A DNA stretch of 64,000 nt from Salminus brasiliensis (GCF_030463535.1 NC_132899.1:18561490-18625489); one strand, 5' to 3'. Positions 1-12,805 are shown, counted from the stretch's first letter. Numbers and translations are program-made. Notes: generated by a model not told the origin, from the letters alone.

Positions 1-264
1 AAAACTGGCTCAGACCTGAGGACATACAAGCACACTATATTGCTTCTTATGATGGTTTGTTGTAGTGAGTAAACACTGACCTGCCACTAGAACCATTGTT
101 TTTAGCGCTATCCTTGTGTTCGTTGAGTAAAATCATTATGATAGCCAACGTGAGGACCAAGCAGTTCATGTACCAAGAAAAAAAACTGTTAGAAAATGCA
201 TGGTTTATACATGCATGGTTTGCGTTGAGTGTTCATTCTCAAGGGTCCTAGCTATGGAACTCAC
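1..264. other. cdk5rap3 intron (partial)
   Basis: This is intron downstream of the 265-401 exon, whose donor reads GTGAGT on the minus strand. I see no further cdk5rap3 exon here; the next one must lie left of the window. Confidence 0.7.
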
Positions 265-2756
265 CAGTCACAGACAAAGTTTGTGAAAGCTGTGTACAGC
301 TGTATGGCTCCCTCCAGACAGAGGGCCTGTCTGCCGGTATTCTCCAGTACTGTGGGTAAATCCTTAACCAGTGCCTGCAACTCTCTTGCCACATTTTCCC
401 CCTGAAAAAAAATACTCAGGTCAATGCATAGCAAGGAGTCATTAGCTCTGGTCTTGGAAGATTAGAGCTCAGCACAGTTTGGTCATTTACCTGATCCAAC
501 ACCCCTATTAAACCTGAAAATATCTAGCATCTGACAATTCGTTATAACTGTCTATGGCTGTGTAACACGCATAAAATAACCTGTACTCAACACCACTCCT
601 CCAGAAATTAAAGTCAATGACACTTTTAATCTTGAAAATTAAAAGCCAAGCCATACTTGAAGCTCAAACAGACTGAAGACAAGTCGTTCCTGTCTTTGGT
701 TATTACTGTGCTTTTCTCAGCCTCTTACCCTGAAGAAGGCTCAGCGAAGCCAATTAGCCTGCTATCGTTCATAAAAAGCGATCAACTATGCAACCGTGTG
801 TTTTGTATTCAATTACATAGCAATTAAACAGAGCCATTTTTGTTATTGTGCAGATTTACATGCTCCTTGAAACTGGACACCTAAACATCACATGAAAACA
901 AATGCTTAAACCCAGCAGAATGTCCCTTATCCATGCCTGCCTTTGCGCTTACCTGCTGCTATTCTACAGTTTCTCAGACAAAAGTACATCTAGTGGATGC
1001 TCACCGCAATGCCATACTGCTTGCAGGCCGCATAATAGCGCTCCCTCATGTCTGCAGCCCCACTCTGGCACTCCAGCTCTCGTCTGCTCAGCTCCTGCTG
1101 CAGCTGTTGGGCTTTAGCCACTTGCTTCCTCAGAGCAGGACCCTCATAACTCACATTGCGGCTTAACAGGCTGGCTAGTTCCGCTGGACACACAGAGCAA
1201 CATATCATGTCACATAAAAATGATTGTTTACACCAGTTCTCAAAGTATGCCTAGAAAATGTCAAATATGGGACAATTCCCTTAATCATGTCCTACCTAGA
1301 TAAGCATTGTCTTTCTCATACAGGGATATTATTTCCTGCCAGTCCTGTTGACAATGCCAAAGACAAAATTAGCATAATAAAAAGTTTATACATACATGTG
1401 CAGCGAGAACCACATAGTCACCTTCATCCTTTGTGATGAATATCTGCCAAAAATATTTTTTGAAGAGGCTTCTGTTCCTTTCAGTATTTCAACTATCCTT
1501 AGACAGTGATAATAGTGAATATCTGGATGAGAAAAAAAACCGAAAGCATTAAAACACAGAAGACATTTATTCAAATGCAGATTTGAGTCACTAACATTTT
1601 TTTTTTATCACATGGCATTTAAGGCTTACTGGCTAACATTAGGTATAACAGAATACATCATAAACATATTAGTAACATTTGACTGATATTTTAAAAATGT
1701 ATTAATAACATTTTTACTCCGATTACAATTACATTTCAACACAGAAAGAGTAGATTTTTTAGGTGATGCTTGACCACTGTACTAAAGATACATTTTATTT
1801 ATCTTCCTGCTTTTGTAATCCCCTAAAAATATTTTTATAATGCTAATTCATTTAGACATAGTCCTAATTCCCATTGTATATACATTTCCATAGTTTAATG
1901 ATCGACACATGGAAGATGGACACATCCCATCTCTTCCATCCCTAAAACCAACAGTTTAAACAAAAAGGACAAATCAAGCATGAATGTCACTTACATGAAC
2001 CTGAGAGCAGCTGTCTGATCTCCTCATTCTCTGGCATATCCTGGATAGCAGCATTAATCTTCTCTCTGATGGCCATTACTGAACTCTGCCATTTCAGAGA
2101 AGAGTGTCTCCTATCCACCAACCAGTCTGAAAAGTCGAAGGGAGCAACCCAGCAGCAGCACATTAAAAATCTACTAGTTTTCACAGATTGCATGTGTTTT
2201 CTACTGGATTAGAGAACAGGTTCATACGTTTACAATAATTTTTAATTTACAAATAAAAAAAGTTGAGATCTTACCCAAAAGTTTACTGGTTTGAATGTCA
2301 ATAGGGAGACTCTGGATATTCTGCAAGTATCAATGACAAGAAACTGTGTTTACACTGAAATATAAGATTAAATAAGACTCTGTGCTGTACAAATAAATAG
2401 AAGTCCTCAGCATTTAGTGTAAATCTAAATCTGTCAGTGTAAATGACAGAGGGTTTGTTACTGACACCTATGCAGGGATGACAGCAGGCTGTCATTAACA
2501 GAACTGGACTGAATATGGATGATCGTGTATGAGCCAGATGGAGACAGAGGGGTCAGACTGAGTATTCATCAATGCAATAGTCTCTGATCTTTTTTACAGG
2601 ACTAACTGTTAACCATGAACTCAGTTCGCTAGCTACTTAGACCCCTGCGTTTGGCCTGCAGACAAGTTGTTTGAGCTTTGTGAGGCTCGCAAACAGCTAT
2701 ATAGAAAAAATAAAATGTACAGACACAAAGTGAACTTATTCGCACGTTACCTCCAT
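265..2756 (-). CDS. cdk5rap3: cdk5rap3, CDK5 regulatory subunit-associated protein 3 (N-terminal part, exons 1-7)
   Basis: Seven minus-strand coding exons with GT/AG junctions: 2751-2756 (start ATG at 2754-2756, Met-Glu), 2275-2320, 1995-2126, 1422-1522, 1296-1344, 1005-1183 and 265-401. All phases agree and give about 216 residues; the rest lies beyond the left edge. Recognisable blocks are PIDIQTSKLLDWLVDRRH, EKINAAIQDMPENEEIRQLL, LKGTEASSKNIFGRYSSQRM and KQYGIAGENV, each nearly identical to vertebrate CDK5RAP3 as I recall it. The family protein (LZAP/C53) is an adaptor of the UFL1-DDRGK1 UFM1-ligase complex at the ER and also acts in NF-kB and cell-cycle checkpoint control. This N-terminal half is helical; the central UFIM/LIR region and C-terminus are not in the window. 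The first coding exon carries only two codons, so the start is small but fixed by frame. No break or frameshift is seen. The gene ends the syntenic block with prr15l and pnpo. Confidence 0.95.
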
Positions 2757-2940
2757 GATATCCTTGGTTTCTTGTATTTCTGTTTTTTAATAACAGCTGT
2801 AAAATAAGCTACATGTCCATCACGTTCTTAAGACCTGATATAAACGCAGCTTTCGTTTACATTGCTACTGACACGTCTTCCACATGTAGCCAATCAGAGA
2901 GCGACTTCATACGTCCCTTTCTACAATACACCAATGGGCA
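2757..2940 (-). promoter_or_regulatory. cdk5rap3 5' UTR and proximal promoter with two CCAAT boxes
   Basis: The region just upstream of the cdk5rap3 start holds two CCAAT pentamers, read as CCAAT on the plus strand at 2890-2894 and 2931-2935 (ATTGG on the gene's strand). No TATA box is evident. The spacing of 130-180 bp from the ATG suits a housekeeping promoter. The transcription start is inferred, not seen. Confidence 0.4.
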
Positions 2941-3734
2941 ACAGCGATACTGAGGGGGTCTCCGCTGTGAGCGAAGTCAGAGGTGGTCTGGTGCAGTTCC
3001 TTACACTTGTCAAAATAAAAGACTATTATATTTTGCCACAAAATAATAGTTCGGATGAATAAATAAAGATAAAAAAAAAAAAAATGCTCTCACCACAACG
3101 CATGTTTAGTTCCTAAAGGGTCATTTTAAATATAGTCTAATAGTACTGGGGGACTGCTAGCTGAATTCCCCCCTGGGGTTTTATTGGCTAGTTATATTAT
3201 TTGCATTTACAGACTAGCAGTCTGATTGGCAAACTTGACCCGTTACACTTAATAAGCTGTTTTTTTTTTGTTATTTTTACAATATATATTGTGTCTCAAT
3301 TTTTGCCGGGTTTTTTTTTCTGACAATTTTAATCTGCAAATTTTTCAGATATGTGAACTGTGCTTAAATTCATAGCTCATTTTGGTTTCTGTAAAGATAT
3401 ATAATCGTTTTGTTTATAAAATACACTGAAACACATGTCTAGTTTACATATCTGTGTATACATAGTTAAAGCATTGTACTTCTATCATTAAAATAATAGA
3501 ATTATTTACATTACTAGAGTTTCGTATAGGTGGTGAAGCCTGTATTATTAAATGGACAGTCTTTACCTTGTTTTGCGCACGGTACATAAAAACCTACCTC
3601 ACGCCTCGAAATGAGCCAGGCACGTAAAAACGCCTAAAAACGCACAAAACGCGCTTTAGGACTTTAGGGTACAAGCGCGCGCCGTGCGTAAAAATGCAAA
3701 ATAAATCAGAAAACAACACACTGTTTCAGCCGGC

Positions 3735-4196
3735 TGCTGAAAAATGATGTGCCGGCTGCTTAGGTATGTGGCAGTTGGTGTGCCGGCTTATTTGAGATGT
3801 GCCGGTTGTTGTGCCGGCTGCTTTAGGATGTGCCGGTTGATGTGCTGACTGCTTTAGGATGTGCCGGTTGATGTGCCGGCTGCTTTAGGTTGTGGCAGTT
3901 GGTGTGCCGGCTTGTTTGAGATGTGCCCGTTAGAGTGGCAGCTGTGCAGGCTGTAGTAAGATGTGCTGGATGGTGTGCCAGCTGCTTTAAGACGTGCCAG
4001 TTGATGTGCCGGCTGCTGCTAGATGTGCCGGCTGCTGTTAGATATGGCAGAAAGGATGTGTTGGTATGATGTGCCATTTGCTGTAAGATGTGCCGGTTGG
4101 TGTGCCGGCTGCTTTGAGAGGTCCCTGTTGGTGTACCAACTGTTGTACAATGTGTCGGATGGTGTGCCAGCTGCTTTGAGATGTGCCGATATGATG
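3735..4196. repeat. 31-bp minisatellite, about 15 degenerate copies
   Basis: Tandem copies of a G/T-rich unit built on GATGTGCCGGTTGATG followed by TGCCGGCTGCTTTAG. Clear unit starts at 3827, 3858 and 3889 give a 31-bp period. Copies vary by single-base changes. The unit has few stop codons in several frames, which explains the open frames on both strands here; they are His/Thr/Ser-rich and not genes. Confidence 0.85.
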
Positions 4197-7100
4197 TGTG
4201 GTGGTGATCTTTTTGCAAATGGAGGAAATGCAGTTAACATATCAGATTGTGAAATGAGAAATGTTCTAATTGCTTATTTTACAAGCTAAACTGTCCACAA
4301 GGTGGCATCGTCCTCCAAGCATTTTGGACAGTGACACAAGCTGTTAGGAAATCATTACAGACAGGCCACTTTGTGATCAAAGGTACTAATAGTATGGTTG
4401 GCTTGAACCTCTAATATTTGACTCAAGTTTAATAAGTAAATGTGAACTTCACTCTTTTGTCTTTGCATTTAGAGTGAATAATCCCCTTCTTACTGTACAC
4501 TGTTTGTTTGTAAATGACATACTTGGCTTTCTCTTAGCCTGTGTTTGAATGAGAGAGGTTGGTGTTTTGGGTTTTTGTGTGCTTGCATTTTTTAATGTAG
4601 CTGCAGCTTTTTTGAAACCACAGGCATTTCCAGAGGTCTAATCCCATGACCGTCAGAAGGCATATCAGATTCTATAGATACAGATACAGATTCTATTCTG
4701 CAGATACAGTATATCTCTAAACATCAACACTAGAGCGGATAAATGGAATAAATATGTATCGGTTGATTAATGATAAAAAAACAATGACCAAAATCTGAAT
4801 GAATAACAGAAAGGGTTTAAACGATGGCGAATAGCATGAGGGGGGTATATTTGGCAAGTGTAGTTCCTTCCAAAAATCCTTCTGTGGTAAATATTTTTGT
4901 GAAGCCTTGATATGTTGGGCATGTCTGTGCTTGAACTCTGGTATTGTCTGTATTAATTACGGCTTTGTGCAAGGCTAATGAGCTTAGCGTAGTCAAGAAT
5001 TTAAACAGGCCCTTAGGTTTGCCGTGTGCAGGAGTATCCATTGCCTCTTTCTTCTTTCCTTATTGTTTTGTTTGACTCAGTCCATTCAAATCATGCAGAC
5101 ACACTGTCGCTCATGGGACACAGTGTAAACCTATGTCCTGTCTTTATTATGTCAAGCTCACAAAGGGATATTTGGTCTCCTGTGCTGTGCCTGCCAGCCT
5201 ATTTGTTGGTGTGGTTTTACCTGTACAACATTTAGCGTATTGAATCTTTTGATACATCTGCTGTCTGTAGAGGTGAACTTTGCTGTCTATTCTGAATATG
5301 AGCTGAGTGAAAGAGCTGTTCAGAGACCTAACGCATTGTATTTAGTGCAGAAATCACAATTTGAATCCCAAAATGATGAAATTCTCACTGTGTCTCATGA
5401 GGCACAAGGGCTGGAACAGTTAAGCGGAGCAACCAATGATGCTCTGTTTCTATACATTTGAAGGCGAGAGGAGGCAAACACTCTCTTATCAGAGTTGGAG
5501 ATCCATTATCTGCCTGTGATTTCTCCCACATCATGCCAGCACTGTGAAGGCCTCGCAAAACAAACCATGAATGAGGCTGAATTATTCACGAGCTTTGGCA
5601 GAAAGTAATGGGGTTTATGATAATCCTCAAACAGCCTTTGTCTTAAGTGGTTAGTTGGCATTTTCCTTTCTTTTCTTTCTTTCCTTTTTTCGTATGATAT
5701 GAGGTGCATATTTATGAGATTTTCTTCTTAATCACAAAATGAGCCTTAAACGGTATTAAAAATGTTGTTCCATTTTATGGTTATGTTTGAAGAATCGAGT
5801 GGCTCAAGCAATGTTTGCTCTCCTCACACGCTTCTGAAAAAGCACAACGGTTGCTGCATAGCTTGGTAGGAAAACTCACAGTTGAGATCAAGACCTGTAT
5901 TTGCACATACGTTGCACACATCAGCTGCTTTGAAGGCCCTTTAAAGTCTGCACTGCTTTGTGTCTCTTCTGTAATGTGAGATGTCAAACTTACTCCAACC
6001 AAAACAGTTCAAAACAGACCAAAGTGGAGAATTATGTTCAAAGAACTACACTGTTGTTGTTGGGGTTTTTTCCCCCTCTCTCTGGGTGCTGGAGACAGAG
6101 CAGGGAGAAAAATAAGCGTAGCAGCAACCAATCAACCCTGAGTGCAAGTGCAAAGTAAGACCCCCCGGTGCAGACTACCTGATGACAGACAGTTAATCAA
6201 CAGAAACTTTTAAAAGTGCTTTGGATTCCCATGGTTAAGCACCCTTTTCATTTACTATGCCAATCTGAAGTCCACATCACAGTCCCGTAGGATTGGCTCA
6301 GTTTGTTGGATGCAGCCCTCCCCCTTTGACTCACATGGCTGTAACATTTACTCAAGTTGCTGAGGGCTGTCCCTAATGTTCAGCTTGGACTGCAACACTT
6401 GTGTGAGGCTGCGTAGGCTAGTCTGTGTGCATGTGTGTGTTTGTGTGTGTGTGAGTGTATATCTGGCAGATCATGTCAGGACTTGAGCACCAAATGAAAG
6501 CATTCAATCACAGTGAGATTGATTAAGGAAGGAGAAGAAGACAGAGAGACAACCTTCAAAGTTCTTGACAGAGAAACCGTGCACTGGAAAAGAAAAGACA
6601 GGAAACAGCTGGTAGATGATCAGGGCAGCAGCAAACTTCTGACTTTATGTGGACATCCATTCATCTGAAACAGGACTACCTTTGAATCAGGTAAATCTTA
6701 AAACGATTAAAACCACTCTAAATAGATATAGTTATATAGTCATATAGATATAGGCATAGATGGATCTAGAGGTATATACATATAGTTAGTTGTAGGCCAT
6801 CAGATTTTCTACACTATTTAAAATGAAGGTGCCAAAATCCCATAGAAGAACCACTTTTGGTTCCCTGAAGAAACACTCTATCGATGAGTTTAAGGGACCA
6901 TTTTTGTCTAATAATGCATAAGAAGCATTATTTTAAGTGTATATATGGCATATAGGACATGCTGTTGCATGTGTACATCACTAATAGCTAGCATTACATA
7001 CATTGTCATTATAGATGAAGAATAACCTATTGCCGCTGCTAAATTAATGTGCCAAAAGAAATACATATAATAGATATATATATTATACATATGTATATTT

Positions 7101-10100
7101 TTTGATATGGTCCTTTCCTTTCACTGAATTTTGCACTTATCCTGTTCAATTATGCACTGTGTAGATGCTCCATTCCTGTTGTTGCAGGCAACCACCTTCA
7201 ACTGAATTAAAACACAACATTTATTCAACTTTTGACACGAGTAGATTATGTTCTGACCATCTTTATTTGAGTAGATTAAAATCTTCATTTCAGTGGATTG
7301 TGCTGTGCAGGAAGAGCCAGATGCTATCAACATTTTAAGTCAAATGAAAAAGAGAAGCGTGGGACACCAGCCGTTGTAGCAAAGTGGTCATGGATGACCG
7401 CTTTGCTCTTAAAGGAATGGAACAGCTTAGTCAGAGAAACAGAAATGCAATAGGCTTCCGGTGTGGACGCACAGCACCAGCATGCCAATCTCTGCCCCAG
7501 TCCCAGGTGAGAGGGATGTTACGCGGCATAAAAGCTCAGCCCTTCGAGCAAACAGAACACCACTCTAACCGCACCGCAGATTGCTAGGCCCGGCTGCCCT
7601 TGGGCTAACCTTTCTCCTGTTCAAACACTGCTTCACAGACAGGCTTTGAACTTGGTTATTGATTGTCAAAGTTTAGAGAGGCCACAGAGAACCTTGTCTG
7701 TGATCTTTAAAGCTGCTCAGACAAAATAGAATAACTTACTAAACAAAGTGTGAGGACGAGTCAGTGCAGGGGCTGGTTATGTGTTGTCAGGCACAAGTCC
7801 AGAAGCAGTTTAATAGGTTAATCAGACACTAAATAGTGTTGTATTAGCAGACATAATTCTAGAGAACCAACAGCTTATTCCAAAAATGCATGAGGCTATC
7901 ACCGACCAATGTACCAAGTGTAATCTACACTGAGTGTTCCTCACACTCACATTAGTTACTGTTCTTTAGCCAGCTTACTGTACTCCAGCCAACGTCAGGA
8001 ACTTGTTGCCCTTCTCAGGAATACAAAACCAATGACTTCTCTGAGTGAAAGAAGACACTCTCCAGGAGATCCGAAGATTAGTGGGTCAGAAATAAGTGCA
8101 ATTAAGGACAGGCAATTGTTTGAAGGTGTTGGTTCTAGTAGAACTGTTGCATTAAGTAAATGAGCCCTGCTCATTATGTAAGGGCAGGAGACCAGTGGCA
8201 TGGCGTTGTGGAGTGTCTCTCTTACGCAATGCGTTTGTCATTACTTGGAACTATTCAGACGTAAGACAATGTGGCTGAGCAAATAAACGGCCAGTGTTTG
8301 ATGGACAAAAATGAAACATTTGGAGAATGACTGACTTAAGAACACTAGAACACTAAACACTAGAATAGATACAAATAAACATACTGAAAAAATACTGAAA
8401 AGATAACAAGACTTTTTCACTTTGTAGTGTAGTAATTGATATGTTAGGTAGAAGAACACAGTTAAAGGAACACAGTATTGGTTGTTGGCTTCACTGTGAA
8501 CTCCAGCCACTGTATTCATTTGATGAGTTCTACCTGCAGCTCACCTGATTTACTTTAATGAAGGTGTAATGAGATAAACTAGGTATTGGAGGGTAACTGT
8601 ATATATTAAGGCTCCAGCAGGAGAGCTTTAGGAATGATTAACATGCTCTTACACTGAAAGGTATAGTATATTGTTTTTGTATTTATTGCAATATCAGTGT
8701 TTTTTACACTGATAGCCCAGATATGTGGCTTTGCATATCATTTTCATAGATGACTAAAACCATAACTGCTCCTCTACATATGTCAATACCATGTGAGATT
8801 AGCTGTTGTTTGGTAATTTGCCCAATTACTCAAGTTAGAAGTTGTTTTTTCACCTGGGATACATGGTATTGTGTTATTGTCTATTGCACTCATTCATTTA
8901 TTAGAGGTTAGTTATCGGTCATTATACTGAAGGGAGGGGTGCTCTGTTCCTCAAGCCACACAGTAGGCTTGAAACCAACTCAATATAAAAACGTACTTAA
9001 ACAAAACTGCCATACAACAAATTCACATGGCAGCCCGCTCTTTACTGCACATTGAAAATAATCTAAACTCTCATCCAATAAAAACCATGATGGCCAACTG
9101 TCCGACTGATAATGAATCCATGACCATTCAGTGCATTATGTTATCGGACAGAAAGTTGCTTAGTGACTCATAGACACACCCTGGTTTCTGGCAAAGAAGG
9201 AGACGCAGAACCATCCCTTTATCTGTCCTCTGCTATTGTTACCATCCTACGGCTGTGTTTGTGAGCCTGCCATGTTTACACTGGTTAATATCACACAGAC
9301 GCATACATGGAGTCTTAACAATGACCTGACCTGTAAAGGCCTGCCTCACATTTGAAAGGGGCATGACTGTGACAGTGAACACAGAAAATGCAAGACTGTG
9401 TGTGTATTTTTAGCACATCTCAGATCTCAAGGGAGAGACAGAAGATCCACTGGTGCTGATCATTAATTCAACAGTTAAGCGAGAGAATCAAGTGTCCTCT
9501 TCTGTTCTCTTCTAATCACTGAAATGAGGAGAGGGCTGACCGTATTACCGCATACGGGTGGTCTATTCGAAGAAGGTGGCCTTCATTGTCACCTACTTCA
9601 TGCTAAGTCATTGTCCACCTGAACGGTGTGCTGAATGACAACACATTTTGTGTCAGGCAGCAAGAACACAGTATAGCTCTGACACAGACTGTAATTACCA
9701 CACATATAAGGTGTGGTAATAAGACAACCCAGTGGCTGTTATGGAAGGTAACACAAACGGTGCTTTCCTTGATGAGACACACTTGGCTACATTCTACATT
9801 GAGTTACTAATACATTGTTTTCTGTTTAATTTAACAACAGTAAATCAATGACAGCACAGAATGACACAGATGGATACACTTAAAAGGTTTCAGTGCAGTT
9901 CTACAAGTTACCCCTGACTGCCATTATTTTACCAAATTCATTAACCTCAGCATGGGTTTAGACTACCCATTTTTGCATGTGTGTTAATTTACCATTTTTA
10001 AAGAGTGTAGATAAAAGGCATTCAAAACAAGCATTAAAGATTTGCTGAATGGTATTTAGACAATTTTGCCCAGCCGGGCCATTTTTCATGTCTACATTTT

Positions 10101-10328
10101 GCTTTTTTAGGTTTAAACTGATGCTACAACACCTAGACCTCCATTTCCACTTCATTTTAGCTACATTAGCTTTGTAACACCAGTGCAAGACTAAAAGAGC
10201 AAACTTTAGACAACCAAGCATGTCTCAGCTGAGATTTTACGTAAGACTTTGGCATTGATGAAGGCATACAGCAATCAAAACTCATGCTGATCAAAACCTG
10301 AGCCATAAATCACATGTGTCTATTGCAG
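4197..10328. other. Intergenic region between cdk5rap3 and prr15l
   Basis: About 6 kb with no supported coding exon. It holds a possible prr15l 5' exon ending at 6690, a (GT)n stretch near 6428-6452, ATA-rich simple sequence at 6720-6780 and 7070-7100, and a short MITE-like piece at 6808-6905 with the phrases GAAGGTGCCAAAATCCCATA and GAAGAACCACTTTTGGTTCC found in other copies in this window. Open frames here are short and show no recognisable protein. Confidence 0.5.
6480..6690 (+). other. prr15l: Possible non-coding 5' exon of prr15l
   Basis: The purine-rich stretch ends with CTTTGAATCAG followed by GTAAAT, a good splice donor, on the same strand as prr15l and about 3.6 kb upstream of its coding exon. 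PRR15L in mammals has a non-coding first exon, and the coding exon here starts with a clear acceptor. Only the donor motif supports this; the exon start is a guess. Confidence 0.25.
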
Positions 10329-10363
10329 GCCCACGGTATTCCTCTTGCCCATTTTCACGTGTC

Positions 10364-10681
10364 ATGGCTGAACCTGCCTGGTGGAAGCTTACCTTCTTGA
10401 GGAAGAAGTCATCAGAGTCCAAGGTCCTGTATGAGATCCCTGCTGAATATGGAAGTAACACTGGCAATAAAGACCTCTCCTACACTGATAACACTGACAG
10501 CCAGCTAGATGCCAGGCTGGAGAAGATTGTGGATAAGTCTGCCAACAAAGGTCGCCATGTCAAAGTCTCGCACTCCGGCCGCTTCAAGGAGAAGAAGAAG
10601 ATCCGAGCCACCCTGGGTGAAAATCCCAGTATTTTCCCTGAGTACAACAGGACTGACGAGAACCACGTAGTAGAGAAATAG
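10364..10681 (+). CDS. prr15l: prr15l, proline-rich 15-like protein
   Basis: A single coding exon gives a 105-residue protein that starts [20 protein letters not shown] and ends DENHVVEK. The [10 protein letters not shown] start, the LYEIP motif, RLEKIVDKS and the basic [20 protein letters not shown] segment, followed by NPSIFPE, match PRR15L (also called ATAD4) closely. Mammalian PRR15L is about 100 residues, so the length fits. An acceptor TCTATTGCAG ends at 10328, so 35 bases of 5' UTR precede the ATG in this exon and at least one upstream non-coding exon is expected. The name proline-rich is inherited from PRR15; the fish protein has few prolines. The function is unclear; PRR15-family proteins are expressed in epithelia. 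It lies between cdk5rap3 and pnpo as in human. Confidence 0.93.
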   Translation: MAEPAWWKLTFLRKKSSESKVLYEIPAEYGSNTGNKDLSYTDNTDSQLDARLEKIVDKSANKGRHVKVSHSGRFKEKKKIRATLGENPSIFPEYNRTDENHVVEK

Positions 10682-10858
10682 CATCCACTCTTCTATCAGT
10701 AGACACATAAAAACATACACATACACTCCGGTTTGTTAATTAGCATGATGGGTTAGAACAATGTTGCTGCAACACATACACCTGATCCAGCTCCAAGATC
10801 AGGAGACTTATCATTTATACAAAAAAGTGATTAAGGACCAATCAGGTCTACTTTAGAA

Positions 10859-10867
<9 letters not shown>

Positions 10868-10902
<35 letters not shown>
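10868..10902. repeat. (CA)n microsatellite
   Basis: An uninterrupted AC dinucleotide run directly after a short AT run, in the prr15l 3' region. Confidence 0.95.
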
Positions 10903-11289
10903 GCATTACTCCTCAAAACCCACATCCTTTTGTATATTTGGTACTTTTAAATGTTAGTTAATCAACAAAAAATTGCTTAGTGTAGGTTTTAGGTGCTCAC
11001 TGTGTGCATGTTAAAATCAAAATGTCAAAAAAACAGTCAGCAGTGATGTGTTGAGAAATGTGAATATTAAATAATGTATTTGCAGTACTAGCAATATTTA
11101 ATGTTCGACTATACAATGATAAATATGCATATTGTCACTTTCACACAAAACCTTGTATGTCTGTTTTTACTGTTTTTTCACTACACATTATATTAACATT
11201 ATATTTACTTTAAGTGACATTTGCTTCATTGTACTTGTACTGTAATTGTACTTTGCACAATCCCACTTGACCCTTTAAATGTTTACCTG

Positions 11290-11292
<3 letters not shown>

Positions 11293-11346
<54 letters not shown>

Positions 11347-11347
11347 C
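11293..11347. repeat. (CA)n(TA)n compound microsatellite
   Basis: A CA run passes straight into a TA run, just before the AATAAA of the prr15l 3' region. Confidence 0.95.
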
Positions 11348-11695
11348 TACAATAAAATATAGTAATAAAAAAAAAAAAAGCTTTTTCTAGGTTGAAAAAA
11401 AGAATCCCAAATTTTAATGCGGTCTCTGACATTTGGACCTAACTGTACAATAAGTCCCAAAGGAGCAAAGTTCCCACCCAGAAATCCAAAAGACAAATGT
11501 TCTAACCTGATGTTGCTATGGAAACGGATATAGTTTGTAATATTTAACGATATTTTACCGCCAAAAATATTACTTATAGGCATCTGTGTAGTGTCATGTG
11601 ACCCATTTCCACACGGTCTTTTCCCAGCAAACATACTGGCTGCGTCCCAAACCGAACATAAGCGCACTTAACAGTGCACAGTAAAAATAGCTCAC

Positions 11696-11761
11696 TAGAG
11701 AGTGAGAGTGAGTGAGAGTGAGAGTGAGAGTGAGTGAGAGTGAGAGTGAGAGTGAGAGAGA
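11696..11761. repeat. (GAGAGT)n/(GAGT)n simple repeat
   Basis: Alternating AGAGTG and AGTG units. The neighbouring DNA at 11640-11670 contains GCGTCCCAAACCGAAC, a phrase typical of fish DNA-transposon ends, so the area 11400-12060 is probably transposon-derived. The open frames on the minus strand here look like no known protein. Confidence 0.8.
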
Positions 11762-12085
11762 ACCCCTAAACAGAAAGGGTCCCAATCAGCTCTGAGTTGG
11801 GATCTCTCAACTAAGGACTAAACTGGAAATAAAATAAAACGAACAGCATGTCCAACGATGCATAATTTAAGACATTTCCAACGGGCTCCGTTTCCATAGT
11901 CGGCATAAAAAACCTTTGTGAACCGTAAAAATGTTCGTCGTAAAAATCCGTGACTGGAAACGTTGAATGAGAGGTACTGGTGATGGACTGCTCGCCTGCT
12001 GCTGAAGAGGCAAACTGGTATAACACTGCCATCTGCTGGAAACCCATGAAGACACAGCGACAAAATATTACACTGAGTTGTTACT

Positions 12086-12091
12086 TTTATT
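12086..12091 (-). terminator. Candidate poly(A) signal of pnpo
   Basis: The plus strand reads TTTATT, which is AATAAA on the pnpo strand, about 840 bp beyond the stop. No nearer canonical signal was noticed. This is weak evidence by itself. Confidence 0.25.
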
Positions 12092-12378
12092 AAATAGATT
12101 TACTAAGCCACTATTCTGCATCACATTATTCTTAAACTAACAAATACCACTACTGGCAATGTCCATTTCACTACTGCAACAGGCAGAACAGAAAATGATA
12201 GTTTGGCACAATTTAAAAAGTGCCCTTATAATCAAGACACTATTAGTAGCTGCATTAACAGGCTGAAAGAATACATTTCAAGTAAGGACAGTTAAAGGCA
12301 TGCGAACAAAAATAAAACATTTTAACAGAAAACAAAGATCCTGTTAAAAAGTACAAGATTGTTGAGGACCTTTTGGAG

Positions 12379-12518
12379 GTTCTTCAGTCGGAAACTGTGG
12401 AGGAACCTCTTAAGGTGCTTCGAGATATCTTCAAAGTCCTTTTTTCCTTCTACAAGCCCTTTTTGAAGGTTCCTCAACGCACCTTGAGAGGTTCCTCCAC
12501 AGTTTCAAACTGAAGAAC
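12379..12518. repeat. Long fold-back inverted repeat (57-bp arms, 26-bp loop)
   Basis: The left arm 12379-12435 and the right arm 12462-12518 are inverted copies that align over 57 bases without a gap, with 49 matches by eye. The arms begin GTTCTTCAGT and share GGAGGAACCT in the middle. The GAACCT/GGTTCTT wording recalls a fish MITE family. Flanking TTAACAGAA-like words at 12322 and inverted at 12536-12544 may be the outer ends. It lies in the pnpo 3' region. Confidence 0.85.
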
Positions 12519-12805
12519 ACAAAAAAGATCGTATTCTGTTAACAGTGCACCCTACAGGCACACCAAGTGACTGAAAATAATCTTATGCTTTCAGATGGAG
12601 GTTATGGTGTTGAAGGTGCAACACTGATATATATTTTTCCATTATTATAATTCTATGTGAAAGGAGTTTACACTAGAACATTTTAAACCATCTTACACAT
12701 TTAAAACCAGTAAAACTACGACTTTGTCAAGAATTTAAGAGATAAAATGGCTTATCAGCAGTGTTTTTAAAGTAACATTCTCATCTATTCCAAACATCCA
12801 AAATG

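Larger units (their letters stand above)
10682..11360 (+). other. prr15l 3' UTR with candidate poly(A) signals
   Basis: Downstream of the stop there is an ATTAAA at 11066-11071 and an AATAAA at 11351-11356. The second lies after a (CA)n(TA)n tract. Either could end the transcript; the sequence alone does not decide. Confidence 0.35.

Noticed and set aside
3735-4196. CRISPR-like array
   Set aside because: The units are contiguous without unique spacers, and the window is clearly vertebrate.
3823-4289. Open frames of 73-131 codons on both strands near the minisatellite
   Set aside because: They are products of the 31-bp repeat, whose unit has few stops. They are low-complexity and overlap on both strands.
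9958-10221. 87-codon minus-strand frame upstream of prr15l
   Set aside because: No recognisable domain, no splice support, composition like its surroundings.
11811-12063. Three overlapping minus-strand frames of 62-81 codons
   Set aside because: Three frames open over the same 240 bp, no splice context and no known protein. The neighbourhood looks transposon-derived.
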